DNA of 64,000 bases from Lysobacteraceae bacterium NML08-0793 (GTDB lineage: Bacteria > Pseudomonadota > Gammaproteobacteria > Xanthomonadales > Xanthomonadaceae), in contig NWQR01000001.1 in assembly GCA_002798275.1 (NCBI GenBank), positions 124,001 through 188,000 on the forward strand, given 5' to 3'. The position numbers and the translations under genes were made by a program. A model generated the notes under the pieces. The model ran no database searches, was not told the origin of the DNA, and saw only the letters and a program-made list of their open reading frames with translations. How positions within the stretch are numbered: position 1 is the stretch's first letter; every line of letters starts with the position of its first letter. Positions 29,510-40,091 of this stretch are shown here, piece by piece.

Positions 29510-32446
29510 TCAGAAGCGATAATCCAGCCTTGCCGCAAGCGAACGCCCCGGCGCATAGGTATCAATAAACACACGACTGCCATCCGACTGCGACAGTATG
29601 CGCCTTGCAATCGGACGCTTGCGATTCAGAACATTGTAGGCTTCTACCGACAAGCGCAGACTCTGCTGGCTACTGCGAAATATTGTCCATCCGGCAGTCA
29701 TATCCAGTGAAAAATGCGACGGCATCTTGCTCTGCTCATAAGAGTAGATATCCATGCCATCATCCAGACGCACAATGGCATTTTGCAGCAAAACTGGATT
29801 TCCGCGCGTAAAAGTCATCGTGCTGGCAAGATCAAAGTGATCGCCAAAACGTCCCTGATAATAGCCCACAATTTGCAGCGGCGGATTGAAGTTCCCCCAA
29901 GGCAGCTTGGCTGCATCGACAAGCTCACCCTTGAAGATTGCCCGGGTGTAATCAATCGTATTGCGAGAGCTTGCACTCACCATCGGCGAGCTGAAATCTG
30001 CATAATTGGTCGTGGTTCGGCTCCACTGCGTGCTCAAGCGGAAGTAATGATCATCAAAATAATCATTACTGATGGAAAGCGTATGCCCGGTATAGTAAGT
30101 CCGCCCCTCGTTGCTGGCAGCAACCTGATATTCACTCGTGTTGACACGCTTGACAATCCCATCCCGGCCCAGTCGGCGGACAAAGTTGTAGTCGATTGCG
30201 AAACCGGCAGGAGCACGATAATCAAGCCCGAAGCTGAACTCGTCTGAATAAGGCGTATTCAAATCGCTGGCTTCATACGCAGTATCACGCAATACCTGAC
30301 GAATAGTCGGCCCCCAATGCAGCAGACCATCGGCCTTGACATCGCGCGCATCGGTTCGGGTCATGCGATAAAAGCCAAGTCCCTTGTACAGACTGTAGTA
30401 AAGACTCGGACCACCGTAATAACGTGCCACTCCGGCATGCAGGTGTATCCGGTCTTTGCCCATGACATCCCAGCTACTGAAAAATCTTGGTGCAAAATTG
30501 TAGTTTTTGAATTGATCATCGTAGTCGATACGAAAACCAGGCTGAAGCATCAGCTCTCCCATCTGAATCTTGTCCTCCAGCCAGATGGAAAATGTACGAT
30601 TGCGCGCCTTGCTGCTATAGGCTGGCGTAATGTCGCGCGCATTCAAATAATGGTCATACAACTGCCCGCCGGTACGCTCCCAGTTATAGGAAACCCCTTC
30701 CTGACCGGGTGCCAGCGGGTAGTTGAGTGATAGATAATTACCCGATTGCCAGGTGATGCTTTCCTCGGTATCAAGATCTCCAAATACCACTCTGGTATCC
30801 AGCCCGAAAGAAAGGCGATGCTCGCTGTTGCCAACGGCGAAAGGCTTGTGCGTGTAATCAAAAACAGCCTGCATGGTTTTCTGGCCGAAACGCATATCAC
30901 TACCGTAGAAAGAGCCATCGGTAGAGTAGCCTGGCGCCGTCATCCAGCCATATCGCCAACTGGATGGATCAGTCCCCCAAGCTGCGGCACGCCCGCTGGT
31001 ATCCCCCCAATTTTTATCGCCATAGGTTCGCCACGGCATATACACATTGGTTTGGGTATCACGCATGCTGGACATGAAGCCATGTTTGAGTTTGAAGCCC
31101 CATTCGCCGTTTTCCGTTTCTTTTTCCAGCTTCAGCGAAAGATCATATGTTTCCTGGGCTTCATCATGAGCCGAGTTGATTGCCCGGTTCTCATAATAAT
31201 TTCCCTTATAGTCATAATGAACGAAGCTGAGCTGGGCATCCAAGCCATTGTCAAGCGTTCCGCCCAGCGACAGCAGCAGTGTCTTGGCCTCGCGGGATTG
31301 ATCCCTGCGTACATGCGGCGCCGAATCACCCGCGTAGTAAGTCAAAGGAATATGCGAAGTCTGCGTATCATAGGAAATGATGCTGGCAAATCTTTCATTG
31401 ACTGGCAGATTCACGTTGAAGCCAAAATTATTCTTGATGAATCTCGGCTGCCTGGCCTCATCGTAGGAAACTTCAAAATCGCTACTTGCACCCAGCGCGC
31501 GCGGATCATAGAGATGCTTGCTCCAACCATCCTGGGTATGCCGCCAGTAAAGATGCCCCGATACATCGGCGCTGTCGGGTTTTCGGGTTTCGGCCACGAC
31601 CAAGCCGCCGGTAAACCCGCTGTATTTCACCGGAATGCGGGAGTCGTGCGCCTCGATATTTTCAAGCAATTCGACATTGAGGTTATACGTTTGCGGTGTC
31701 GCCTCGGGCGTGCTGCCGACATTCCGGGTGTACTCCGTCCTTGACTGATGCAAGCGTCCGTTCACCGAAAGCAGCGGCTGCGTGATGTAGTTATTGTTGG
31801 AAAGCCCATCAATGACATAGGTATTTTCATACGGCTTTCCACCCGAAAGAGATATAAGCGGCGGCTTGATTTCACCCTGCTGCATGGCGCGCTGTGCGGC
31901 GAGATCAAATTTCACCTGCGGCAGCAGGCGCAGGCTATCTTCCACACTGCCACTGTAATTGGGCTGCTGCGAAAGCAGGTTTTGATCCAGCCGTCTCATT
32001 TCCCTAGCAATATCTCCGCCACCCCCGCTACCGGCCTCTGCGCCAACCCGCAACACATCCGTTTCAATCACAGCCCCGGCTCTGTCGCGCTCGATAATCA
32101 GGGTGCCAGAAGCGGTATGCCGAGCGATAAAGCCACTGCCTGCCAGAATTCTGGCCAAAGCCTCGGATGAACTGTAGCGCCCCTGCAGCGCAGGTGCCTG
32201 ATGGCCGCGTACCAAATTGCCATCCATGACCACTTCAATCCCGGTCTTTCGTGAAAACGAAAGCAGGGCATCATGCAAACTTTGGGCCGGCTGACTGAAC
32301 TCCCACTGGCTGCCTGCCGGATTTGTCTGTGCACTGGCGGAAATGCTGCCAAGACAGGCAGACAACGCCAATGCCAACAGTAAAGGTCTGGGGCCGCCAG
32401 AACGCACCGATACCGGCAAAACCCTCTTGGGATACGAATTGGACAT
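29510..32446 (-). CDS. TonB-dependent transducer receptor with STN signalling domain (FecA-type)
   Basis: The 978-residue outer-membrane protein has a signal peptide ending ISASAQ and an STN domain (about residues 45-115, SLHDALLSFSRKTGIEVVMDG). A possible TonB box (ETDVLRVG) and a plug domain follow. A 22-strand barrel ends in Phe (RLDYRF). The STN domain contacts FecR to signal ligand arrival. The ligand (ferric siderophore or other) cannot be told from sequence. AAGGAG lies 7 nt before the ATG at 32446. It follows fecI-fecR on the same strand. Confidence 0.93.
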   Translation of the reverse strand: MSNSYPKRVLPVSVRSGGPRPLLLALALSACLGSISASAQTNPAGSQWEFSQPAQSLHDALLSFSRKTGIEVVMDGNLVRGHQAPALQGRYSSSEALARILAGSGFIARHTASGTLIIERDRAGAVIETDVLRVGAEAGSGGGGDIAREMRRLDQNLLSQQPNYSGSVEDSLRLLPQVKFDLAAQRAMQQGEIKPPLISLSGGKPYENTYVIDGLSNNNYITQPLLSVNGRLHQSRTEYTRNVGSTPEATPQTYNLNVELLENIEAHDSRIPVKYSGFTGGLVVAETRKPDSADVSGHLYWRHTQDGWSKHLYDPRALGASSDFEVSYDEARQPRFIKNNFGFNVNLPVNERFASIISYDTQTSHIPLTYYAGDSAPHVRRDQSREAKTLLLSLGGTLDNGLDAQLSFVHYDYKGNYYENRAINSAHDEAQETYDLSLKLEKETENGEWGFKLKHGFMSSMRDTQTNVYMPWRTYGDKNWGDTSGRAAAWGTDPSSWRYGWMTAPGYSTDGSFYGSDMRFGQKTMQAVFDYTHKPFAVGNSEHRLSFGLDTRVVFGDLDTEESITWQSGNYLSLNYPLAPGQEGVSYNWERTGGQLYDHYLNARDITPAYSSKARNRTFSIWLEDKIQMGELMLQPGFRIDYDDQFKNYNFAPRFFSSWDVMGKDRIHLHAGVARYYGGPSLYYSLYKGLGFYRMTRTDARDVKADGLLHWGPTIRQVLRDTAYEASDLNTPYSDEFSFGLDYRAPAGFAIDYNFVRRLGRDGIVKRVNTSEYQVAASNEGRTYYTGHTLSISNDYFDDHYFRLSTQWSRTTTNYADFSSPMVSASSRNTIDYTRAIFKGELVDAAKLPWGNFNPPLQIVGYYQGRFGDHFDLASTMTFTRGNPVLLQNAIVRLDDGMDIYSYEQSKMPSHFSLDMTAGWTIFRSSQQSLRLSVEAYNVLNRKRPIARRILSQSDGSRVFIDTYAPGRSLAARLDYRF

Positions 32447-32522
32447 GTGAACTCCTTGCAAGATAAAGACCGGGGCAAAGCAACCCCATCACATATCCAG
32501 ACGCTTGGGCGCGTCCCAACCA

Positions 32523-33470
32523 TTACAGTTGGGGCGAGATTTCTTGCTCTTGATAAAGCAACGTCAATAGCGGTGAAATGCGCACCACCCGCAGCCCCAG
32601 CGATTGCGCCAAGGCATCAACAGCCTGCGCCCCACTGTCGTTGCGCAAGCGCGCATTGACCGGATGCTCGGCAAGGCTGCCAGAAAGCAGCACGATACGG
32701 CCGGCCTGCCTGGCTTCCAGCTCTGCCAGCACCTGATTCAAAGGTGTCTGCCGGAACAGCAGATAGCCATGCCGCCAAGCGGCAATTTCTGTCTCCCCCT
32801 CCTCGAGCAACTGTACCTGCTGCTCGTCATAACGCGCCGCCTGCCCGGCATGCAGACGCAGGCGAAGTCCATTCTTCGGAAAAATATCCACAATCCCTTC
32901 GGCCACTTGGATTTCACTGTCATGAAGGCGATGGCGGATATTGAATGCCGTGCCAATATCTGTGACATGACCATTGGGCGTTTCCACGACAAATGGCCGG
33001 GTATCTTCATCCGTCGGCTGAAAATAGGCGCTGCCCTGATGCAGCTTTATGCGGCGCTTTTTTTCATCGAAATGCACAGAGAGCGCCGATGACGCATCCA
33101 CGACCAAGAGACTGCCATCACTTAATCGCAAGGTCTGCGTTTCATGTGAGGACGTGCGTATATCTGCCGGTCGCAATGGCGTACCATCCAACCAGTTCGG
33201 CCCCAGCAAGACAAGCCAACCGATGACCAAGACAGCAAGCCCGAGCAAGCCGCCTTGCTTGATCCAGTTCGGCTTTTTCCTTGGCGCCAACTGATCCAGT
33301 TGCAACCAGAGTGCCTGCACTTCATTCCATGCCCGCACATTTTCCGCATCCCCGGCAAGCCATCGGGCATGCGCCAGATAATCCTCCGGTGCCACATCAT
33401 CCGCACGCAATCGCGCCCACCAAAATGCAGCCTGCCCCTGCGGGCTGTCATCCTCCCAAGCCTCGGTCAT
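32523..33470 (-). CDS. fecR: FecR-family anti-sigma/sigma regulator
   Basis: The 315-residue protein has a cytoplasmic N-terminal DUF4880-like region (QGQAAFWWARLRADD), one transmembrane helix (LGLAVLVIGWLVLLGP) and a periplasmic FecR domain (LRLSDGSLLVVDASSALSVH; FVVETPNGHVTDIGTAFNI). It relays the receptor's STN signal to the sigma factor. ATG at 33470 overlaps the fecI stop by 4 nt; an in-frame start at 33512 would overlap fecI further. Confidence 0.93.
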   Translation of the reverse strand: MTEAWEDDSPQGQAAFWWARLRADDVAPEDYLAHARWLAGDAENVRAWNEVQALWLQLDQLAPRKKPNWIKQGGLLGLAVLVIGWLVLLGPNWLDGTPLRPADIRTSSHETQTLRLSDGSLLVVDASSALSVHFDEKKRRIKLHQGSAYFQPTDEDTRPFVVETPNGHVTDIGTAFNIRHRLHDSEIQVAEGIVDIFPKNGLRLRLHAGQAARYDEQQVQLLEEGETEIAAWRHGYLLFRQTPLNQVLAELEARQAGRIVLLSGSLAEHPVNARLRNDSGAQAVDALAQSLGLRVVRISPLLTLLYQEQEISPQL

Positions 33471-33985
33471 GCCTGATCTTCCATCACCTGCCGCTGCAAA
33501 TGGTTTCGACACTGCATCAATGCCCGCGCCATATGCACCATCACGGTATTCGGGGAAATATCCAGCTTTTCCGCAATCTGGCTGTATTCCATATGATGAA
33601 ACTTGTGCAGGATGAATACCTCCCGTCCCCGGGGCGGCAGGCTGTCAATGGCCTGTTGCAGCAATTTCAGCATCTGCTGATTTTCCGCAACGATGTCGGG
33701 CTGCGGCGAGGGGTCTTCAATCGCTTCAAGCAATGCCTCATCGCAGGCCACCTGCGGGCAGCGTGAACGGCTGCGATAGTAATCCACCAACAAATTGTTG
33801 GCGATGCGAAACAAATAAGCGCGCGCATCCCGAATCGCCGCTTTGGGCGCACTGCATAAAAGACGCAGAAAAGTCTCTTGCGAAAGGTCTTCGGCCAGCG
33901 CCGGTGTATCCAGACGCTGACCGAAAAAACGCTCGATATCACTGCGACAATGGCGAAAGAGTGCATCCAGACGCATCTCGATCAT
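33467..33985 (-). CDS. fecI: FecI-type ECF sigma factor
   Basis: The 172-residue sigma factor has region 2 (ALFRHCRSDIERFFGQR, LSQETFLRLL, AYLFRIANNLLVDYYR) and region 4 (LPPRGREVFILHKFHHMEYSQIAEKLDISPNTVMVHMARAL). With FecR and the receptor it forms a cell-surface signalling unit that switches on the receptor gene. A possible Fur box lies about 50-70 nt upstream. ATG 33985 is used; ATG 33976 is an alternative. Confidence 0.94.
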   Translation of the reverse strand: MIEMRLDALFRHCRSDIERFFGQRLDTPALAEDLSQETFLRLLCSAPKAAIRDARAYLFRIANNLLVDYYRSRSRCPQVACDEALLEAIEDPSPQPDIVAENQQMLKLLQQAIDSLPPRGREVFILHKFHHMEYSQIAEKLDISPNTVMVHMARALMQCRNHLQRQVMEDQA

Positions 33986-34035
33986 GCTGTACCCTGCGGC
34001 GCAAAAGGCTCATGAAGGGCAGCAATTCTATTGCA

Positions 34036-34053
34036 ATTGAGAATCAGTTCAAT
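34036..34053. promoter_or_regulatory. Candidate Fur box upstream of fecI
   Basis: The imperfect palindrome ATTGAGAATCAGTTCAAT contains GAGAATCA, common in Fur boxes, with ATTGA/TCAAT ends. It lies 51-68 nt upstream of fecI, where a Fur operator is expected for iron-responsive ECF sigma genes. The match to the 19-bp consensus is partial. Confidence 0.4.
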
Positions 34054-34086
34054 ATGTGTGGCAACTGATATCGCGGCCGGTCAAGA

Positions 34087-35586
34087 TCAGCCCTGCCTTA
34101 TCTGCGCAATCAGTGCCGCGGTTACCGGGTCTTCGGCATCGTGCTGACCTCGCAAGGCCGGCAACAAGGCATTGGCCACTTGTTTGCCCAGCTCCACGCC
34201 GAACTGATCGAAGGCATTGATCCCCCAAAGCACCGACTGCAAATACACGCTGTGCTCGTAAAGCGCCAACAGATGCCCCAGCGCGAACGCATCCAGCCTG
34301 TCGAGCAGCAACAGCGTGCTGGGTCGGCCACCGGGATAATGACGATGGGCATCATCGCAAGCCTGCCCGTTGGCGAGCGCCTGACTTTGTGCCAGCAAAT
34401 TGGACAGCAGCAATTGGTGGCTTTCATCAAAGCTGTGGTCGGGACGAATCACGCCGATGAAGTCGCAAGGCACGATTTCGCTGCCTTGGTGCAAGGCTTG
34501 AAAAAAGCTGTGCTGGCAATCGCTGCCGACCCCGCCCCACCACACCGGCGAGGTCTTGACATCGACTGGCTGCCCATCACTGCGCACGCATTTGCCCAAG
34601 CTTTCCATGGTGAGTTGCTGCAAATAGGCAGGCAGCAGTGCCAACCGCTGGTCATAGGGCATCACCGCTTGGGTCGTCAATCCGAGCGCCTGGCGGTTCC
34701 AGACCGAAATCAGCGCATGCCAAATCGCCAGATTTTGTCCGGGGGCTGCGTCAACGGCATGCATATCGAAGGCCGAAGCGCCTTTGAGTAATTCAAGAAA
34801 GCGCGGCATTCCAATTGCCAGCGCGATGGGAAACCCCACTGCCGACCACAATGAATAACGGCCACCAACCCAATCCCACATCGGCAAAATACGCTCGGAA
34901 GCTATGCCAAACTCCGCCGCTGCCCGCGCTTGATTGGCCGTGACGGCATACAGGCGGGCATCGTTTTTCAGCCACTGCCGCAGGATGCGACCATTCAGCA
35001 AAGTTTCCTGGGTGCCGAAACTCTTGGAAATCACGATGCCAAGCGCGTTTTCAGGCTTCAGCCCGGCCAGCACTCGGGTAATGGCCGTCGCGTCGATATT
35101 GGAAACGAAATGCACCCGCACCTTGGCCTCGGAGGTTTGCAGGACATCGACCACCATCCGCGGGCCAAGGTCGGAGCCGCCAATGCCGATGCTGATGACA
35201 TCGGTAATGCTTGCATCAGCATGAATGGCCTCGACCAGTGCCTGCATCTGCACAAGTGCGGCCTGCGCCTGAAGGTGTGCCGCCTGCGCTGCGGTAGCCG
35301 CAGACAGCGCGCCGCGCAAGGCGGTATGTAGCGCCGCCCGGCCCTCGCTGACATTGACTTTTTCGCCATCCACCAAACGCCGCATGGCCTGAGACAGACC
35401 CGCCTCTTGTGCCAGATTCAACAAAAGCCGATGCGCTTTACGGTCGATTTTTTGCCGGGCGAAGTTTGCATATAGCGGCCCCACGCGCAGGGCAAAGTCT
35501 TGCGCTCTCTGCGGATCCTGCTGCATGAGCTGCTGCAATGAAATGTTTTTGAGTCTTGTGGCTTCCGATGCCAAATGTGCGGGCAT
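34087..35586 (-). CDS. pgi: Glucose-6-phosphate isomerase
   Basis: The 499-residue glycolytic enzyme interconverts glucose-6-phosphate and fructose-6-phosphate. Motifs include VISIGIGGSDLGPRMV, SKSFGTQETL, VGGRYSLWSAVGFPIAL and the C-terminal region with SVYLQSVLWGINAFDQFGVELGK. It is the last gene of a pcnB-folK-panBCD-pgi run, 7 nt after panD. Confidence 0.97.
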   Translation of the reverse strand: MPAHLASEATRLKNISLQQLMQQDPQRAQDFALRVGPLYANFARQKIDRKAHRLLLNLAQEAGLSQAMRRLVDGEKVNVSEGRAALHTALRGALSAATAAQAAHLQAQAALVQMQALVEAIHADASITDVISIGIGGSDLGPRMVVDVLQTSEAKVRVHFVSNIDATAITRVLAGLKPENALGIVISKSFGTQETLLNGRILRQWLKNDARLYAVTANQARAAAEFGIASERILPMWDWVGGRYSLWSAVGFPIALAIGMPRFLELLKGASAFDMHAVDAAPGQNLAIWHALISVWNRQALGLTTQAVMPYDQRLALLPAYLQQLTMESLGKCVRSDGQPVDVKTSPVWWGGVGSDCQHSFFQALHQGSEIVPCDFIGVIRPDHSFDESHQLLLSNLLAQSQALANGQACDDAHRHYPGGRPSTLLLLDRLDAFALGHLLALYEHSVYLQSVLWGINAFDQFGVELGKQVANALLPALRGQHDAEDPVTAALIAQIRQG

Positions 35587-35593
35587 GATGCGT

Positions 35594-35974
35594 TCAGGCG
35601 GCCTGTGGAGGAATGACGTCGTTGGTATGGGTTACGCGATTGTGTTGATCCACGTACACCAGCTTCGGGGTGTGCTGCGCCGCTTCGGCAGCATCACATT
35701 GACCGTAGGCGCAGATGATGACCAAATCACCGGGGCTGGCCTTGTGTGCGGCCGCGCCATTGACCGAGATGATGCCGCTGCCGGCCTCTGCACGGATGGC
35801 ATAGGTGGCAAAGCGCTCGCCGTTGTTGATGTTGTAAATCTCCACCCGTTCGTTTTCCAGAATGCCCGAGAGCGTCAGCAGATGGCTGTCGATGGCGCAG
35901 CTGCCTTCATAGTGCAGCTCGGCATGGGTCACGCTGGCACGGTGGATTTTGGCTTTGAGCAAGGTCAGCAACAT
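35594..35974 (-). CDS. panD: Aspartate 1-decarboxylase
   Basis: The 126-residue pro-enzyme makes beta-alanine from aspartate for pantothenate. The self-cleavage site Gly24-Ser25 is present in HYEGSCAID, where Ser25 becomes the pyruvoyl group. The start at 35974 ([13 protein letters not shown]) matches the family; a 7-residue extension to 35995 is not conserved. It lies between panC and pgi. Confidence 0.97.
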   Translation of the reverse strand: MLLTLLKAKIHRASVTHAELHYEGSCAIDSHLLTLSGILENERVEIYNINNGERFATYAIRAEAGSGIISVNGAAAHKASPGDLVIICAYGQCDAAEAAQHTPKLVYVDQHNRVTHTNDVIPPQAA

Positions 35975-36031
35975 CGGGAAACTTCTGTCAAACAAACAAG
36001 AGACGCAGTGTAGTGGCTATGCTGGGGTTTT

Positions 36032-36892
36032 TCATCCTTGCTGCGGCATACCCGGTTGAAACTCCAGATTGTCAATCAGGCGCGTCTTGCCAAGGCGCGC
36101 GGCAATCAATGCCACCAGCGGCGTGGAAAAATCCTGCGGTGGCTTGAACGCGGCAGTCAGGATTTGCGCGTAATCCACCACCATGCCGACGCTTTCTAGG
36201 GCAGCGCGGGCATTGTGCTCCACTTGGGCAAACGCAATCCCGGCTTCAAGTTCTGCACGCATTTTTTGCAGTGTCTGGTAGATATGCGGCGCAAGCACGC
36301 GCTCCTTCGGCGACAGATACTGGTTGCGCGAGCTCATCGCCAGGCCATCGGCCTCGCGCTTGATCGGAGCGCCGATGATTTCCACCGGAAACGCCAGCTC
36401 CTGCACCAGATGACGAATCACCGCCAACTGCTGATAGTCCTTGCGACCAAACACGGCCACATCCGGCTGCACCTGATTGAACAGCCGCGCCACTACCGTT
36501 GCCACCCCATCGAAATGCCCTGGGCGGTGGGCGCCATCCAAGATGCTGGTGATGCCCGGCACCTGCACGCGCACCACATTGTCCAGCCCCAGCGGATACA
36601 TGCACTCGACCGAAGGATGCCAGAGCAAATCGCAACCGGCAGCCGCCAAGCCTTCGGCATCGGCATCGGGCGTGCGGGGATAGCGGTCGAAATCCTCATT
36701 CGGGCCAAATTGGGTCGGATTGACGAATACGCTCGCCACCACACGCTCGGCCTGTTGCCTTGCCAGCGCAATCAGCGAGTAATGCCCATCGTGCAGATTG
36801 CCCATGGTCGGCACGAACGCCACCCGCTGCCCGGCTTTTTTCCAAGCTGCGATTTCTTGCCGCAAATTGGGCAGGTTTTCAATGATTTTCAT
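36032..36892 (-). CDS. panC: Pantothenate synthetase
   Basis: The 286-residue ligase joins pantoate and beta-alanine with ATP. Motifs are [16 protein letters not shown] (HIGH-like), [28 protein letters not shown] and MSSRNQYLS (KMSKS-like). The ATG at 36892 overlaps the panB stop by 4 nt. All of panB, panC and panD are here, so the branch from ketopantoate-level precursors to pantothenate lacks only the reductase panE/ilvC. Confidence 0.97.
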   Translation of the reverse strand: MKIIENLPNLRQEIAAWKKAGQRVAFVPTMGNLHDGHYSLIALARQQAERVVASVFVNPTQFGPNEDFDRYPRTPDADAEGLAAAGCDLLWHPSVECMYPLGLDNVVRVQVPGITSILDGAHRPGHFDGVATVVARLFNQVQPDVAVFGRKDYQQLAVIRHLVQELAFPVEIIGAPIKREADGLAMSSRNQYLSPKERVLAPHIYQTLQKMRAELEAGIAFAQVEHNARAALESVGMVVDYAQILTAAFKPPQDFSTPLVALIAARLGKTRLIDNLEFQPGMPQQG

Positions 36893-37704
36893 GCCTGATA
36901 ACCATGTTCTGCTGCGGGAAAACTGCCATCCTGCACGGCTTGCAGATAGGCCGCCACTGCACCGGCGATAGAGCCGCCTTCGGCTAGGAAATCGCGCACA
37001 AAGCGCGGCCTGCGCTGCCCCGAATCCAGCCCCAGCATGTCGTGCAAGACCAGCACCTGACCGTCGCAATCCTTGCCGGCGCCAATGCCGATGGTCGGAA
37101 TGGCCGAACCACGGGTAATGTCTGCGGCAAGCGGCGCGGGTACCGCTTCGAGCACCAGCAGTGCGGCACCAGCATCAGCCACTTGCCGAGCTTCTTGGCG
37201 TAGTTTTTCTGCGGCCGCATCACCCCTGCCCTGCACCTTAAAGCCGCCAAAACGCAATACCGATTGCGGGGTCAGACCAAGATGCGCGCATACCGGGATT
37301 TCTCGCTCGACCAGATATTCAATCACCGCCAACTTATGCCCGGCGCCTTCGAGCTTGACCATTCCGGCACCGGCACGCAGCAAGGTGGTGGCCGCATCCA
37401 ACGCGCGCTCGGGCGTGGCATCGGCCTGAAACGGCAAGTCCGCGACAATCAGGGCGCGCTTGGCCGTGGCCGCCACACAGCGGGTGTGATAGGCCACATC
37501 ATCCACCGTAACCGCCAGCGTGGACTGCCCCCCCTGCACCACCATGCCCAGCGAATCACCCACCAAAATCAAATCCACTCCGGCGCTGTCCAACACCCGG
37601 GCAAACCCCGCGTCATAACAAGTCAGCATGGTGAGCTTGTGACCGGCAGCGCGCAGGCCGGACAAGTCCGGTACGGTCACGGGTTTGCGATGGGCGTCGG
37701 ACAT
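36889..37704 (-). CDS. panB: 3-methyl-2-oxobutanoate hydroxymethyltransferase
   Basis: The 271-residue enzyme adds a hydroxymethyl group from methylene-THF to ketoisovalerate. Motifs are [49 protein letters not shown] and [25 protein letters not shown] 37704 is used; an upstream in-frame ATG at 37755 overlaps folK. Confidence 0.97.
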   Translation of the reverse strand: MSDAHRKPVTVPDLSGLRAAGHKLTMLTCYDAGFARVLDSAGVDLILVGDSLGMVVQGGQSTLAVTVDDVAYHTRCVAATAKRALIVADLPFQADATPERALDAATTLLRAGAGMVKLEGAGHKLAVIEYLVEREIPVCAHLGLTPQSVLRFGGFKVQGRGDAAAEKLRQEARQVADAGAALLVLEAVPAPLAADITRGSAIPTIGIGAGKDCDGQVLVLHDMLGLDSGQRRPRFVRDFLAEGGSIAGAVAAYLQAVQDGSFPAAEHGYQA

Positions 37705-37748
37705 GGCGGGGGAAGTGGCAAAAGGGAGCGCATTGTAGCGCCCACACT

Positions 37749-38213
37749 TCAGCACAGCCGCATCAGTGCCTCATCTGCCCGGCCGATGCCGGGAATCCGT
37801 ATATCCGGGGCGATTTCCAGCAGCGGCTCAAGCACGAAGCGACGCTCGGCCATGCGCGGATGCGGCACGATGAGGCCCTCGACCTCGATGATTTCATCGC
37901 CATACAGCAACAAATCAAGATCCAGCGTGCGCGGCCCCCAGCGCAGTTCGCGGCTGCGGTCGCGGCCATGCGCGCGCTCGATGGCAAACAGCGCCTGCAA
38001 CAACGCCGTTGCCGCAAGCCGGGTTTCCAGCCAGGCCACGGCATTGGTGAAGTCGGCCTGTTCGATGCCGCCCACCGGCGCGGTGCGATACAGCCCGGAA
38101 GCCGCCAGTAGCCGGGTTTGCGGCAAATCCGCCAAGGCCGCCAGCCCCGATTGCAGGGTTGCCGGCGCATCGCCCAAATTGCCGCCAAGACCGATGAAGG
38201 CGTGGCAAGTCAT
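37749..38213 (-). CDS. folK: 2-amino-4-hydroxy-6-hydroxymethyldihydropteridine pyrophosphokinase
   Basis: The 154-residue enzyme transfers pyrophosphate to the pterin in folate synthesis. It shows [10 protein letters not shown] at the N-terminus and the HPPK signature [16 protein letters not shown], followed by [16 protein letters not shown]. It overlaps the pcnB stop by 4 nt and precedes panB by 44 nt. Confidence 0.97.
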   Translation of the reverse strand: MTCHAFIGLGGNLGDAPATLQSGLAALADLPQTRLLAASGLYRTAPVGGIEQADFTNAVAWLETRLAATALLQALFAIERAHGRDRSRELRWGPRTLDLDLLLYGDEIIEVEGLIVPHPRMAERRFVLEPLLEIAPDIRIPGIGRADEALMRLC

Positions 38214-39556
38214 TCTTTTATCTTGCGCATGCCCCGTCGGCGATAGCGCGGCTTCTTCGGCGCCTCGGCCGCATGCTGCGCTTCTTCGGCGGCGATTTCA
38301 TCGGGCAGCTCGGCTGGCGTCGGCAGCCATTGCTGTACCGCCGCAGCCGATTGTTCACCGCGCCAGAAAGCGATATCGGCCTCGTGCTCGTTCGAAGCAT
38401 GGCGGCGCAGTTGCAGAAAATCGAAAGCCGCGCGGAAACGCGGATGCGCCAAGGTGCGACCAACGCGCTTGCGCTGGGCAAAACGCGGCTGCATCAGCCA
38501 GATTTCCTGCATCGGAATCGAAAACCTGCGCGGCAGTGCAATGGTGCGGGTCTGATGCAAGGTAACTTGATCGGCTGCGCGTCGCTGCGCCTCGGCCAGA
38601 TGCACGCCCCGATTTTGCAGCTTCATCAGCGCATGGGCATAGGCCGGCCACAACAGCAATGCAAACAGGAACGCCGGGGACACCGATTCATCACGCGCCA
38701 AACGCGCATCCGTTGCCACAAGTCCAGCCATCAGCATCTGCCGCAAGGCGCCGCTGCGATTGGCCGCCAGCGCGGCGGCAGTTTCCGGCAGCAGCACCGG
38801 CAACAGGCCATGCGCTTCCAGTCCTTCAAAACTGGCGCGGGCATGCCCGGACAAAAACAGCTTCAGGGTTTCTTCAAACAAGCGTGCCGGCGCGGCCTCA
38901 GCCAGCAACGCAGCCAGTTGCGGAATCGGCCGGGCGGTTTCCGGGTCGATGGAAAACCCGAGCTTGGCCGCCAAACGTACCGCACGCAGCATCCGCACCG
39001 GGTCTTCGCGGTAACGCGCCACCGGCTCGCCAATCAGACGCAGCACACGGTTTTGCACATCGTCAAAGCCGCCGCAGTAATCGCGCACCGAAAAATCCTC
39101 GATCGCGTAATACAGCGCATTGGCAGTGAAATCACGGCGCAGCGCGTCTTCTTCGATGCTGCCATAGATGTTGTCGCGCAGTAGGCGACCCTCGTCGTCA
39201 ATCTGCCGGTCGCCGTTTTCATCACTGCCCCCGGCAGCGCGAAAAGTCGCCACCTCGATGATTTCGCGGCCAAACATCACATGCGCCAAACGAAAACGGC
39301 GACCAATCAAACGGCAATTGCGAAACAGGCTCTTGACTTCCTCCGGCGTGGCATCGGTCGCCACATCGAAGTCCTTGGGGATGACGCCAATCAAGAGGTC
39401 GCGTACCGCGCCCCCCACCAGATATGCCTGAAAACCGGCCTCACGCAGCCGGTACAGCACCCGCAGCGCATTGGGACTGATGTCCTTGCGCGAAATCGTG
39501 TGCGTATCGCGTGGAATATGTTGCAGATTGGCGTGGGTCTTGGAATGTTCTGCCAT
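38210..39556 (-). CDS. pcnB: Poly(A) polymerase I
   Basis: The 448-residue nucleotidyltransferase adds 3' poly(A) tails that promote RNA decay. The catalytic motif is [25 protein letters not shown], and [12 protein letters not shown] and [26 protein letters not shown] follow. A basic C-terminal tail ([15 protein letters not shown]) distinguishes PcnB from tRNA CCA-adding enzymes. AGGGACGA lies just before the ATG. It heads the folate/pantothenate operon. Confidence 0.95.
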   Translation of the reverse strand: MAEHSKTHANLQHIPRDTHTISRKDISPNALRVLYRLREAGFQAYLVGGAVRDLLIGVIPKDFDVATDATPEEVKSLFRNCRLIGRRFRLAHVMFGREIIEVATFRAAGGSDENGDRQIDDEGRLLRDNIYGSIEEDALRRDFTANALYYAIEDFSVRDYCGGFDDVQNRVLRLIGEPVARYREDPVRMLRAVRLAAKLGFSIDPETARPIPQLAALLAEAAPARLFEETLKLFLSGHARASFEGLEAHGLLPVLLPETAAALAANRSGALRQMLMAGLVATDARLARDESVSPAFLFALLLWPAYAHALMKLQNRGVHLAEAQRRAADQVTLHQTRTIALPRRFSIPMQEIWLMQPRFAQRKRVGRTLAHPRFRAAFDFLQLRRHASNEHEADIAFWRGEQSAAAVQQWLPTPAELPDEIAAEEAQHAAEAPKKPRYRRRGMRKIKE

Positions 39557-39568
39557 TCGTCCCTGATC

Positions 39569-39597
39569 GTGTCAATTTGGATGAATGCGCCTATACT
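39569..39597 (+). promoter_or_regulatory. Possible promoter of fdxA
   Basis: GTGTCA (39569-39574) and TATACT (39592-39597) are 17 bp apart, matching sigma-70 at 4/6 and 5/6. The leader to the fdxA ATG would be about 110 nt. The region is shared with the divergent pcnB. Confidence 0.5.
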
Positions 39598-39715
39598 ATC
39601 GCGCTTCGCGCAAGATGCGATGCCTGCCCGGTTCGCAGCAATCGGGAATCCCCTCCGGGAAGCCCGATACAACGCCTGTGGCAGCCCCCCCACAGCCAGG
39701 ATAATCCAAGCCGCC

Positions 39716-40039
39716 ATGCCCTTCGTCGTTACCGACAACTGCATCAAATGCAAATACACCGATTGCGTGGAAGTCTGCCCGGTCGATTGTTTCCATGAAG
39801 GGCCGAACTTTCTGGTCATCGACCCGGACGAGTGCATCGACTGCACCCTGTGCGAGCCCGAATGTCCGGCTAATGCCATCTTCCCGGAAGACGACGTGCC
39901 CGCCGGGCAGGAGCATTTCATTGCCTTAAATGCCGAGCTCACCCCGCTGTGGCCGGTCATCACCACGCGCAAAGATCCGCTGCCCGATGCCAGCGAATGG
40001 GACGGCAAACCGAACAAACTGCCTTTTCTGGAGCGTTGA
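39716..40039 (+). CDS. fdxA: 7Fe ferredoxin FdxA
   Basis: The 107-residue electron carrier has the [3Fe-4S]/[4Fe-4S] pattern [18 protein letters not shown] and [16 protein letters not shown], and the C-terminal tail ([14 protein letters not shown]) of Azotobacter FdI-type ferredoxins. The start at 39716 (MPFVVTDNC) fits the family exactly; longer in-frame extensions overlap pcnB on the other strand. Confidence 0.95.
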   Translation: MPFVVTDNCIKCKYTDCVEVCPVDCFHEGPNFLVIDPDECIDCTLCEPECPANAIFPEDDVPAGQEHFIALNAELTPLWPVITTRKDPLPDASEWDGKPNKLPFLER

Positions 40040-40055
40040 ACGCCCTGCCCTCACC

Positions 40056-40087
40056 CAACAAGCCCGTTCCATTCGACGGGCTTGTTG
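40056..40087 (+). terminator. Bidirectional terminator between fdxA and PAP2 gene
   Basis: CAACAAGCCCGT (40056-40067) and ACGGGCTTGTTG (40076-40087) form a perfect 12-bp stem with an 8-nt loop. Confidence 0.85.
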
Positions 40088-40091
40088 CATT

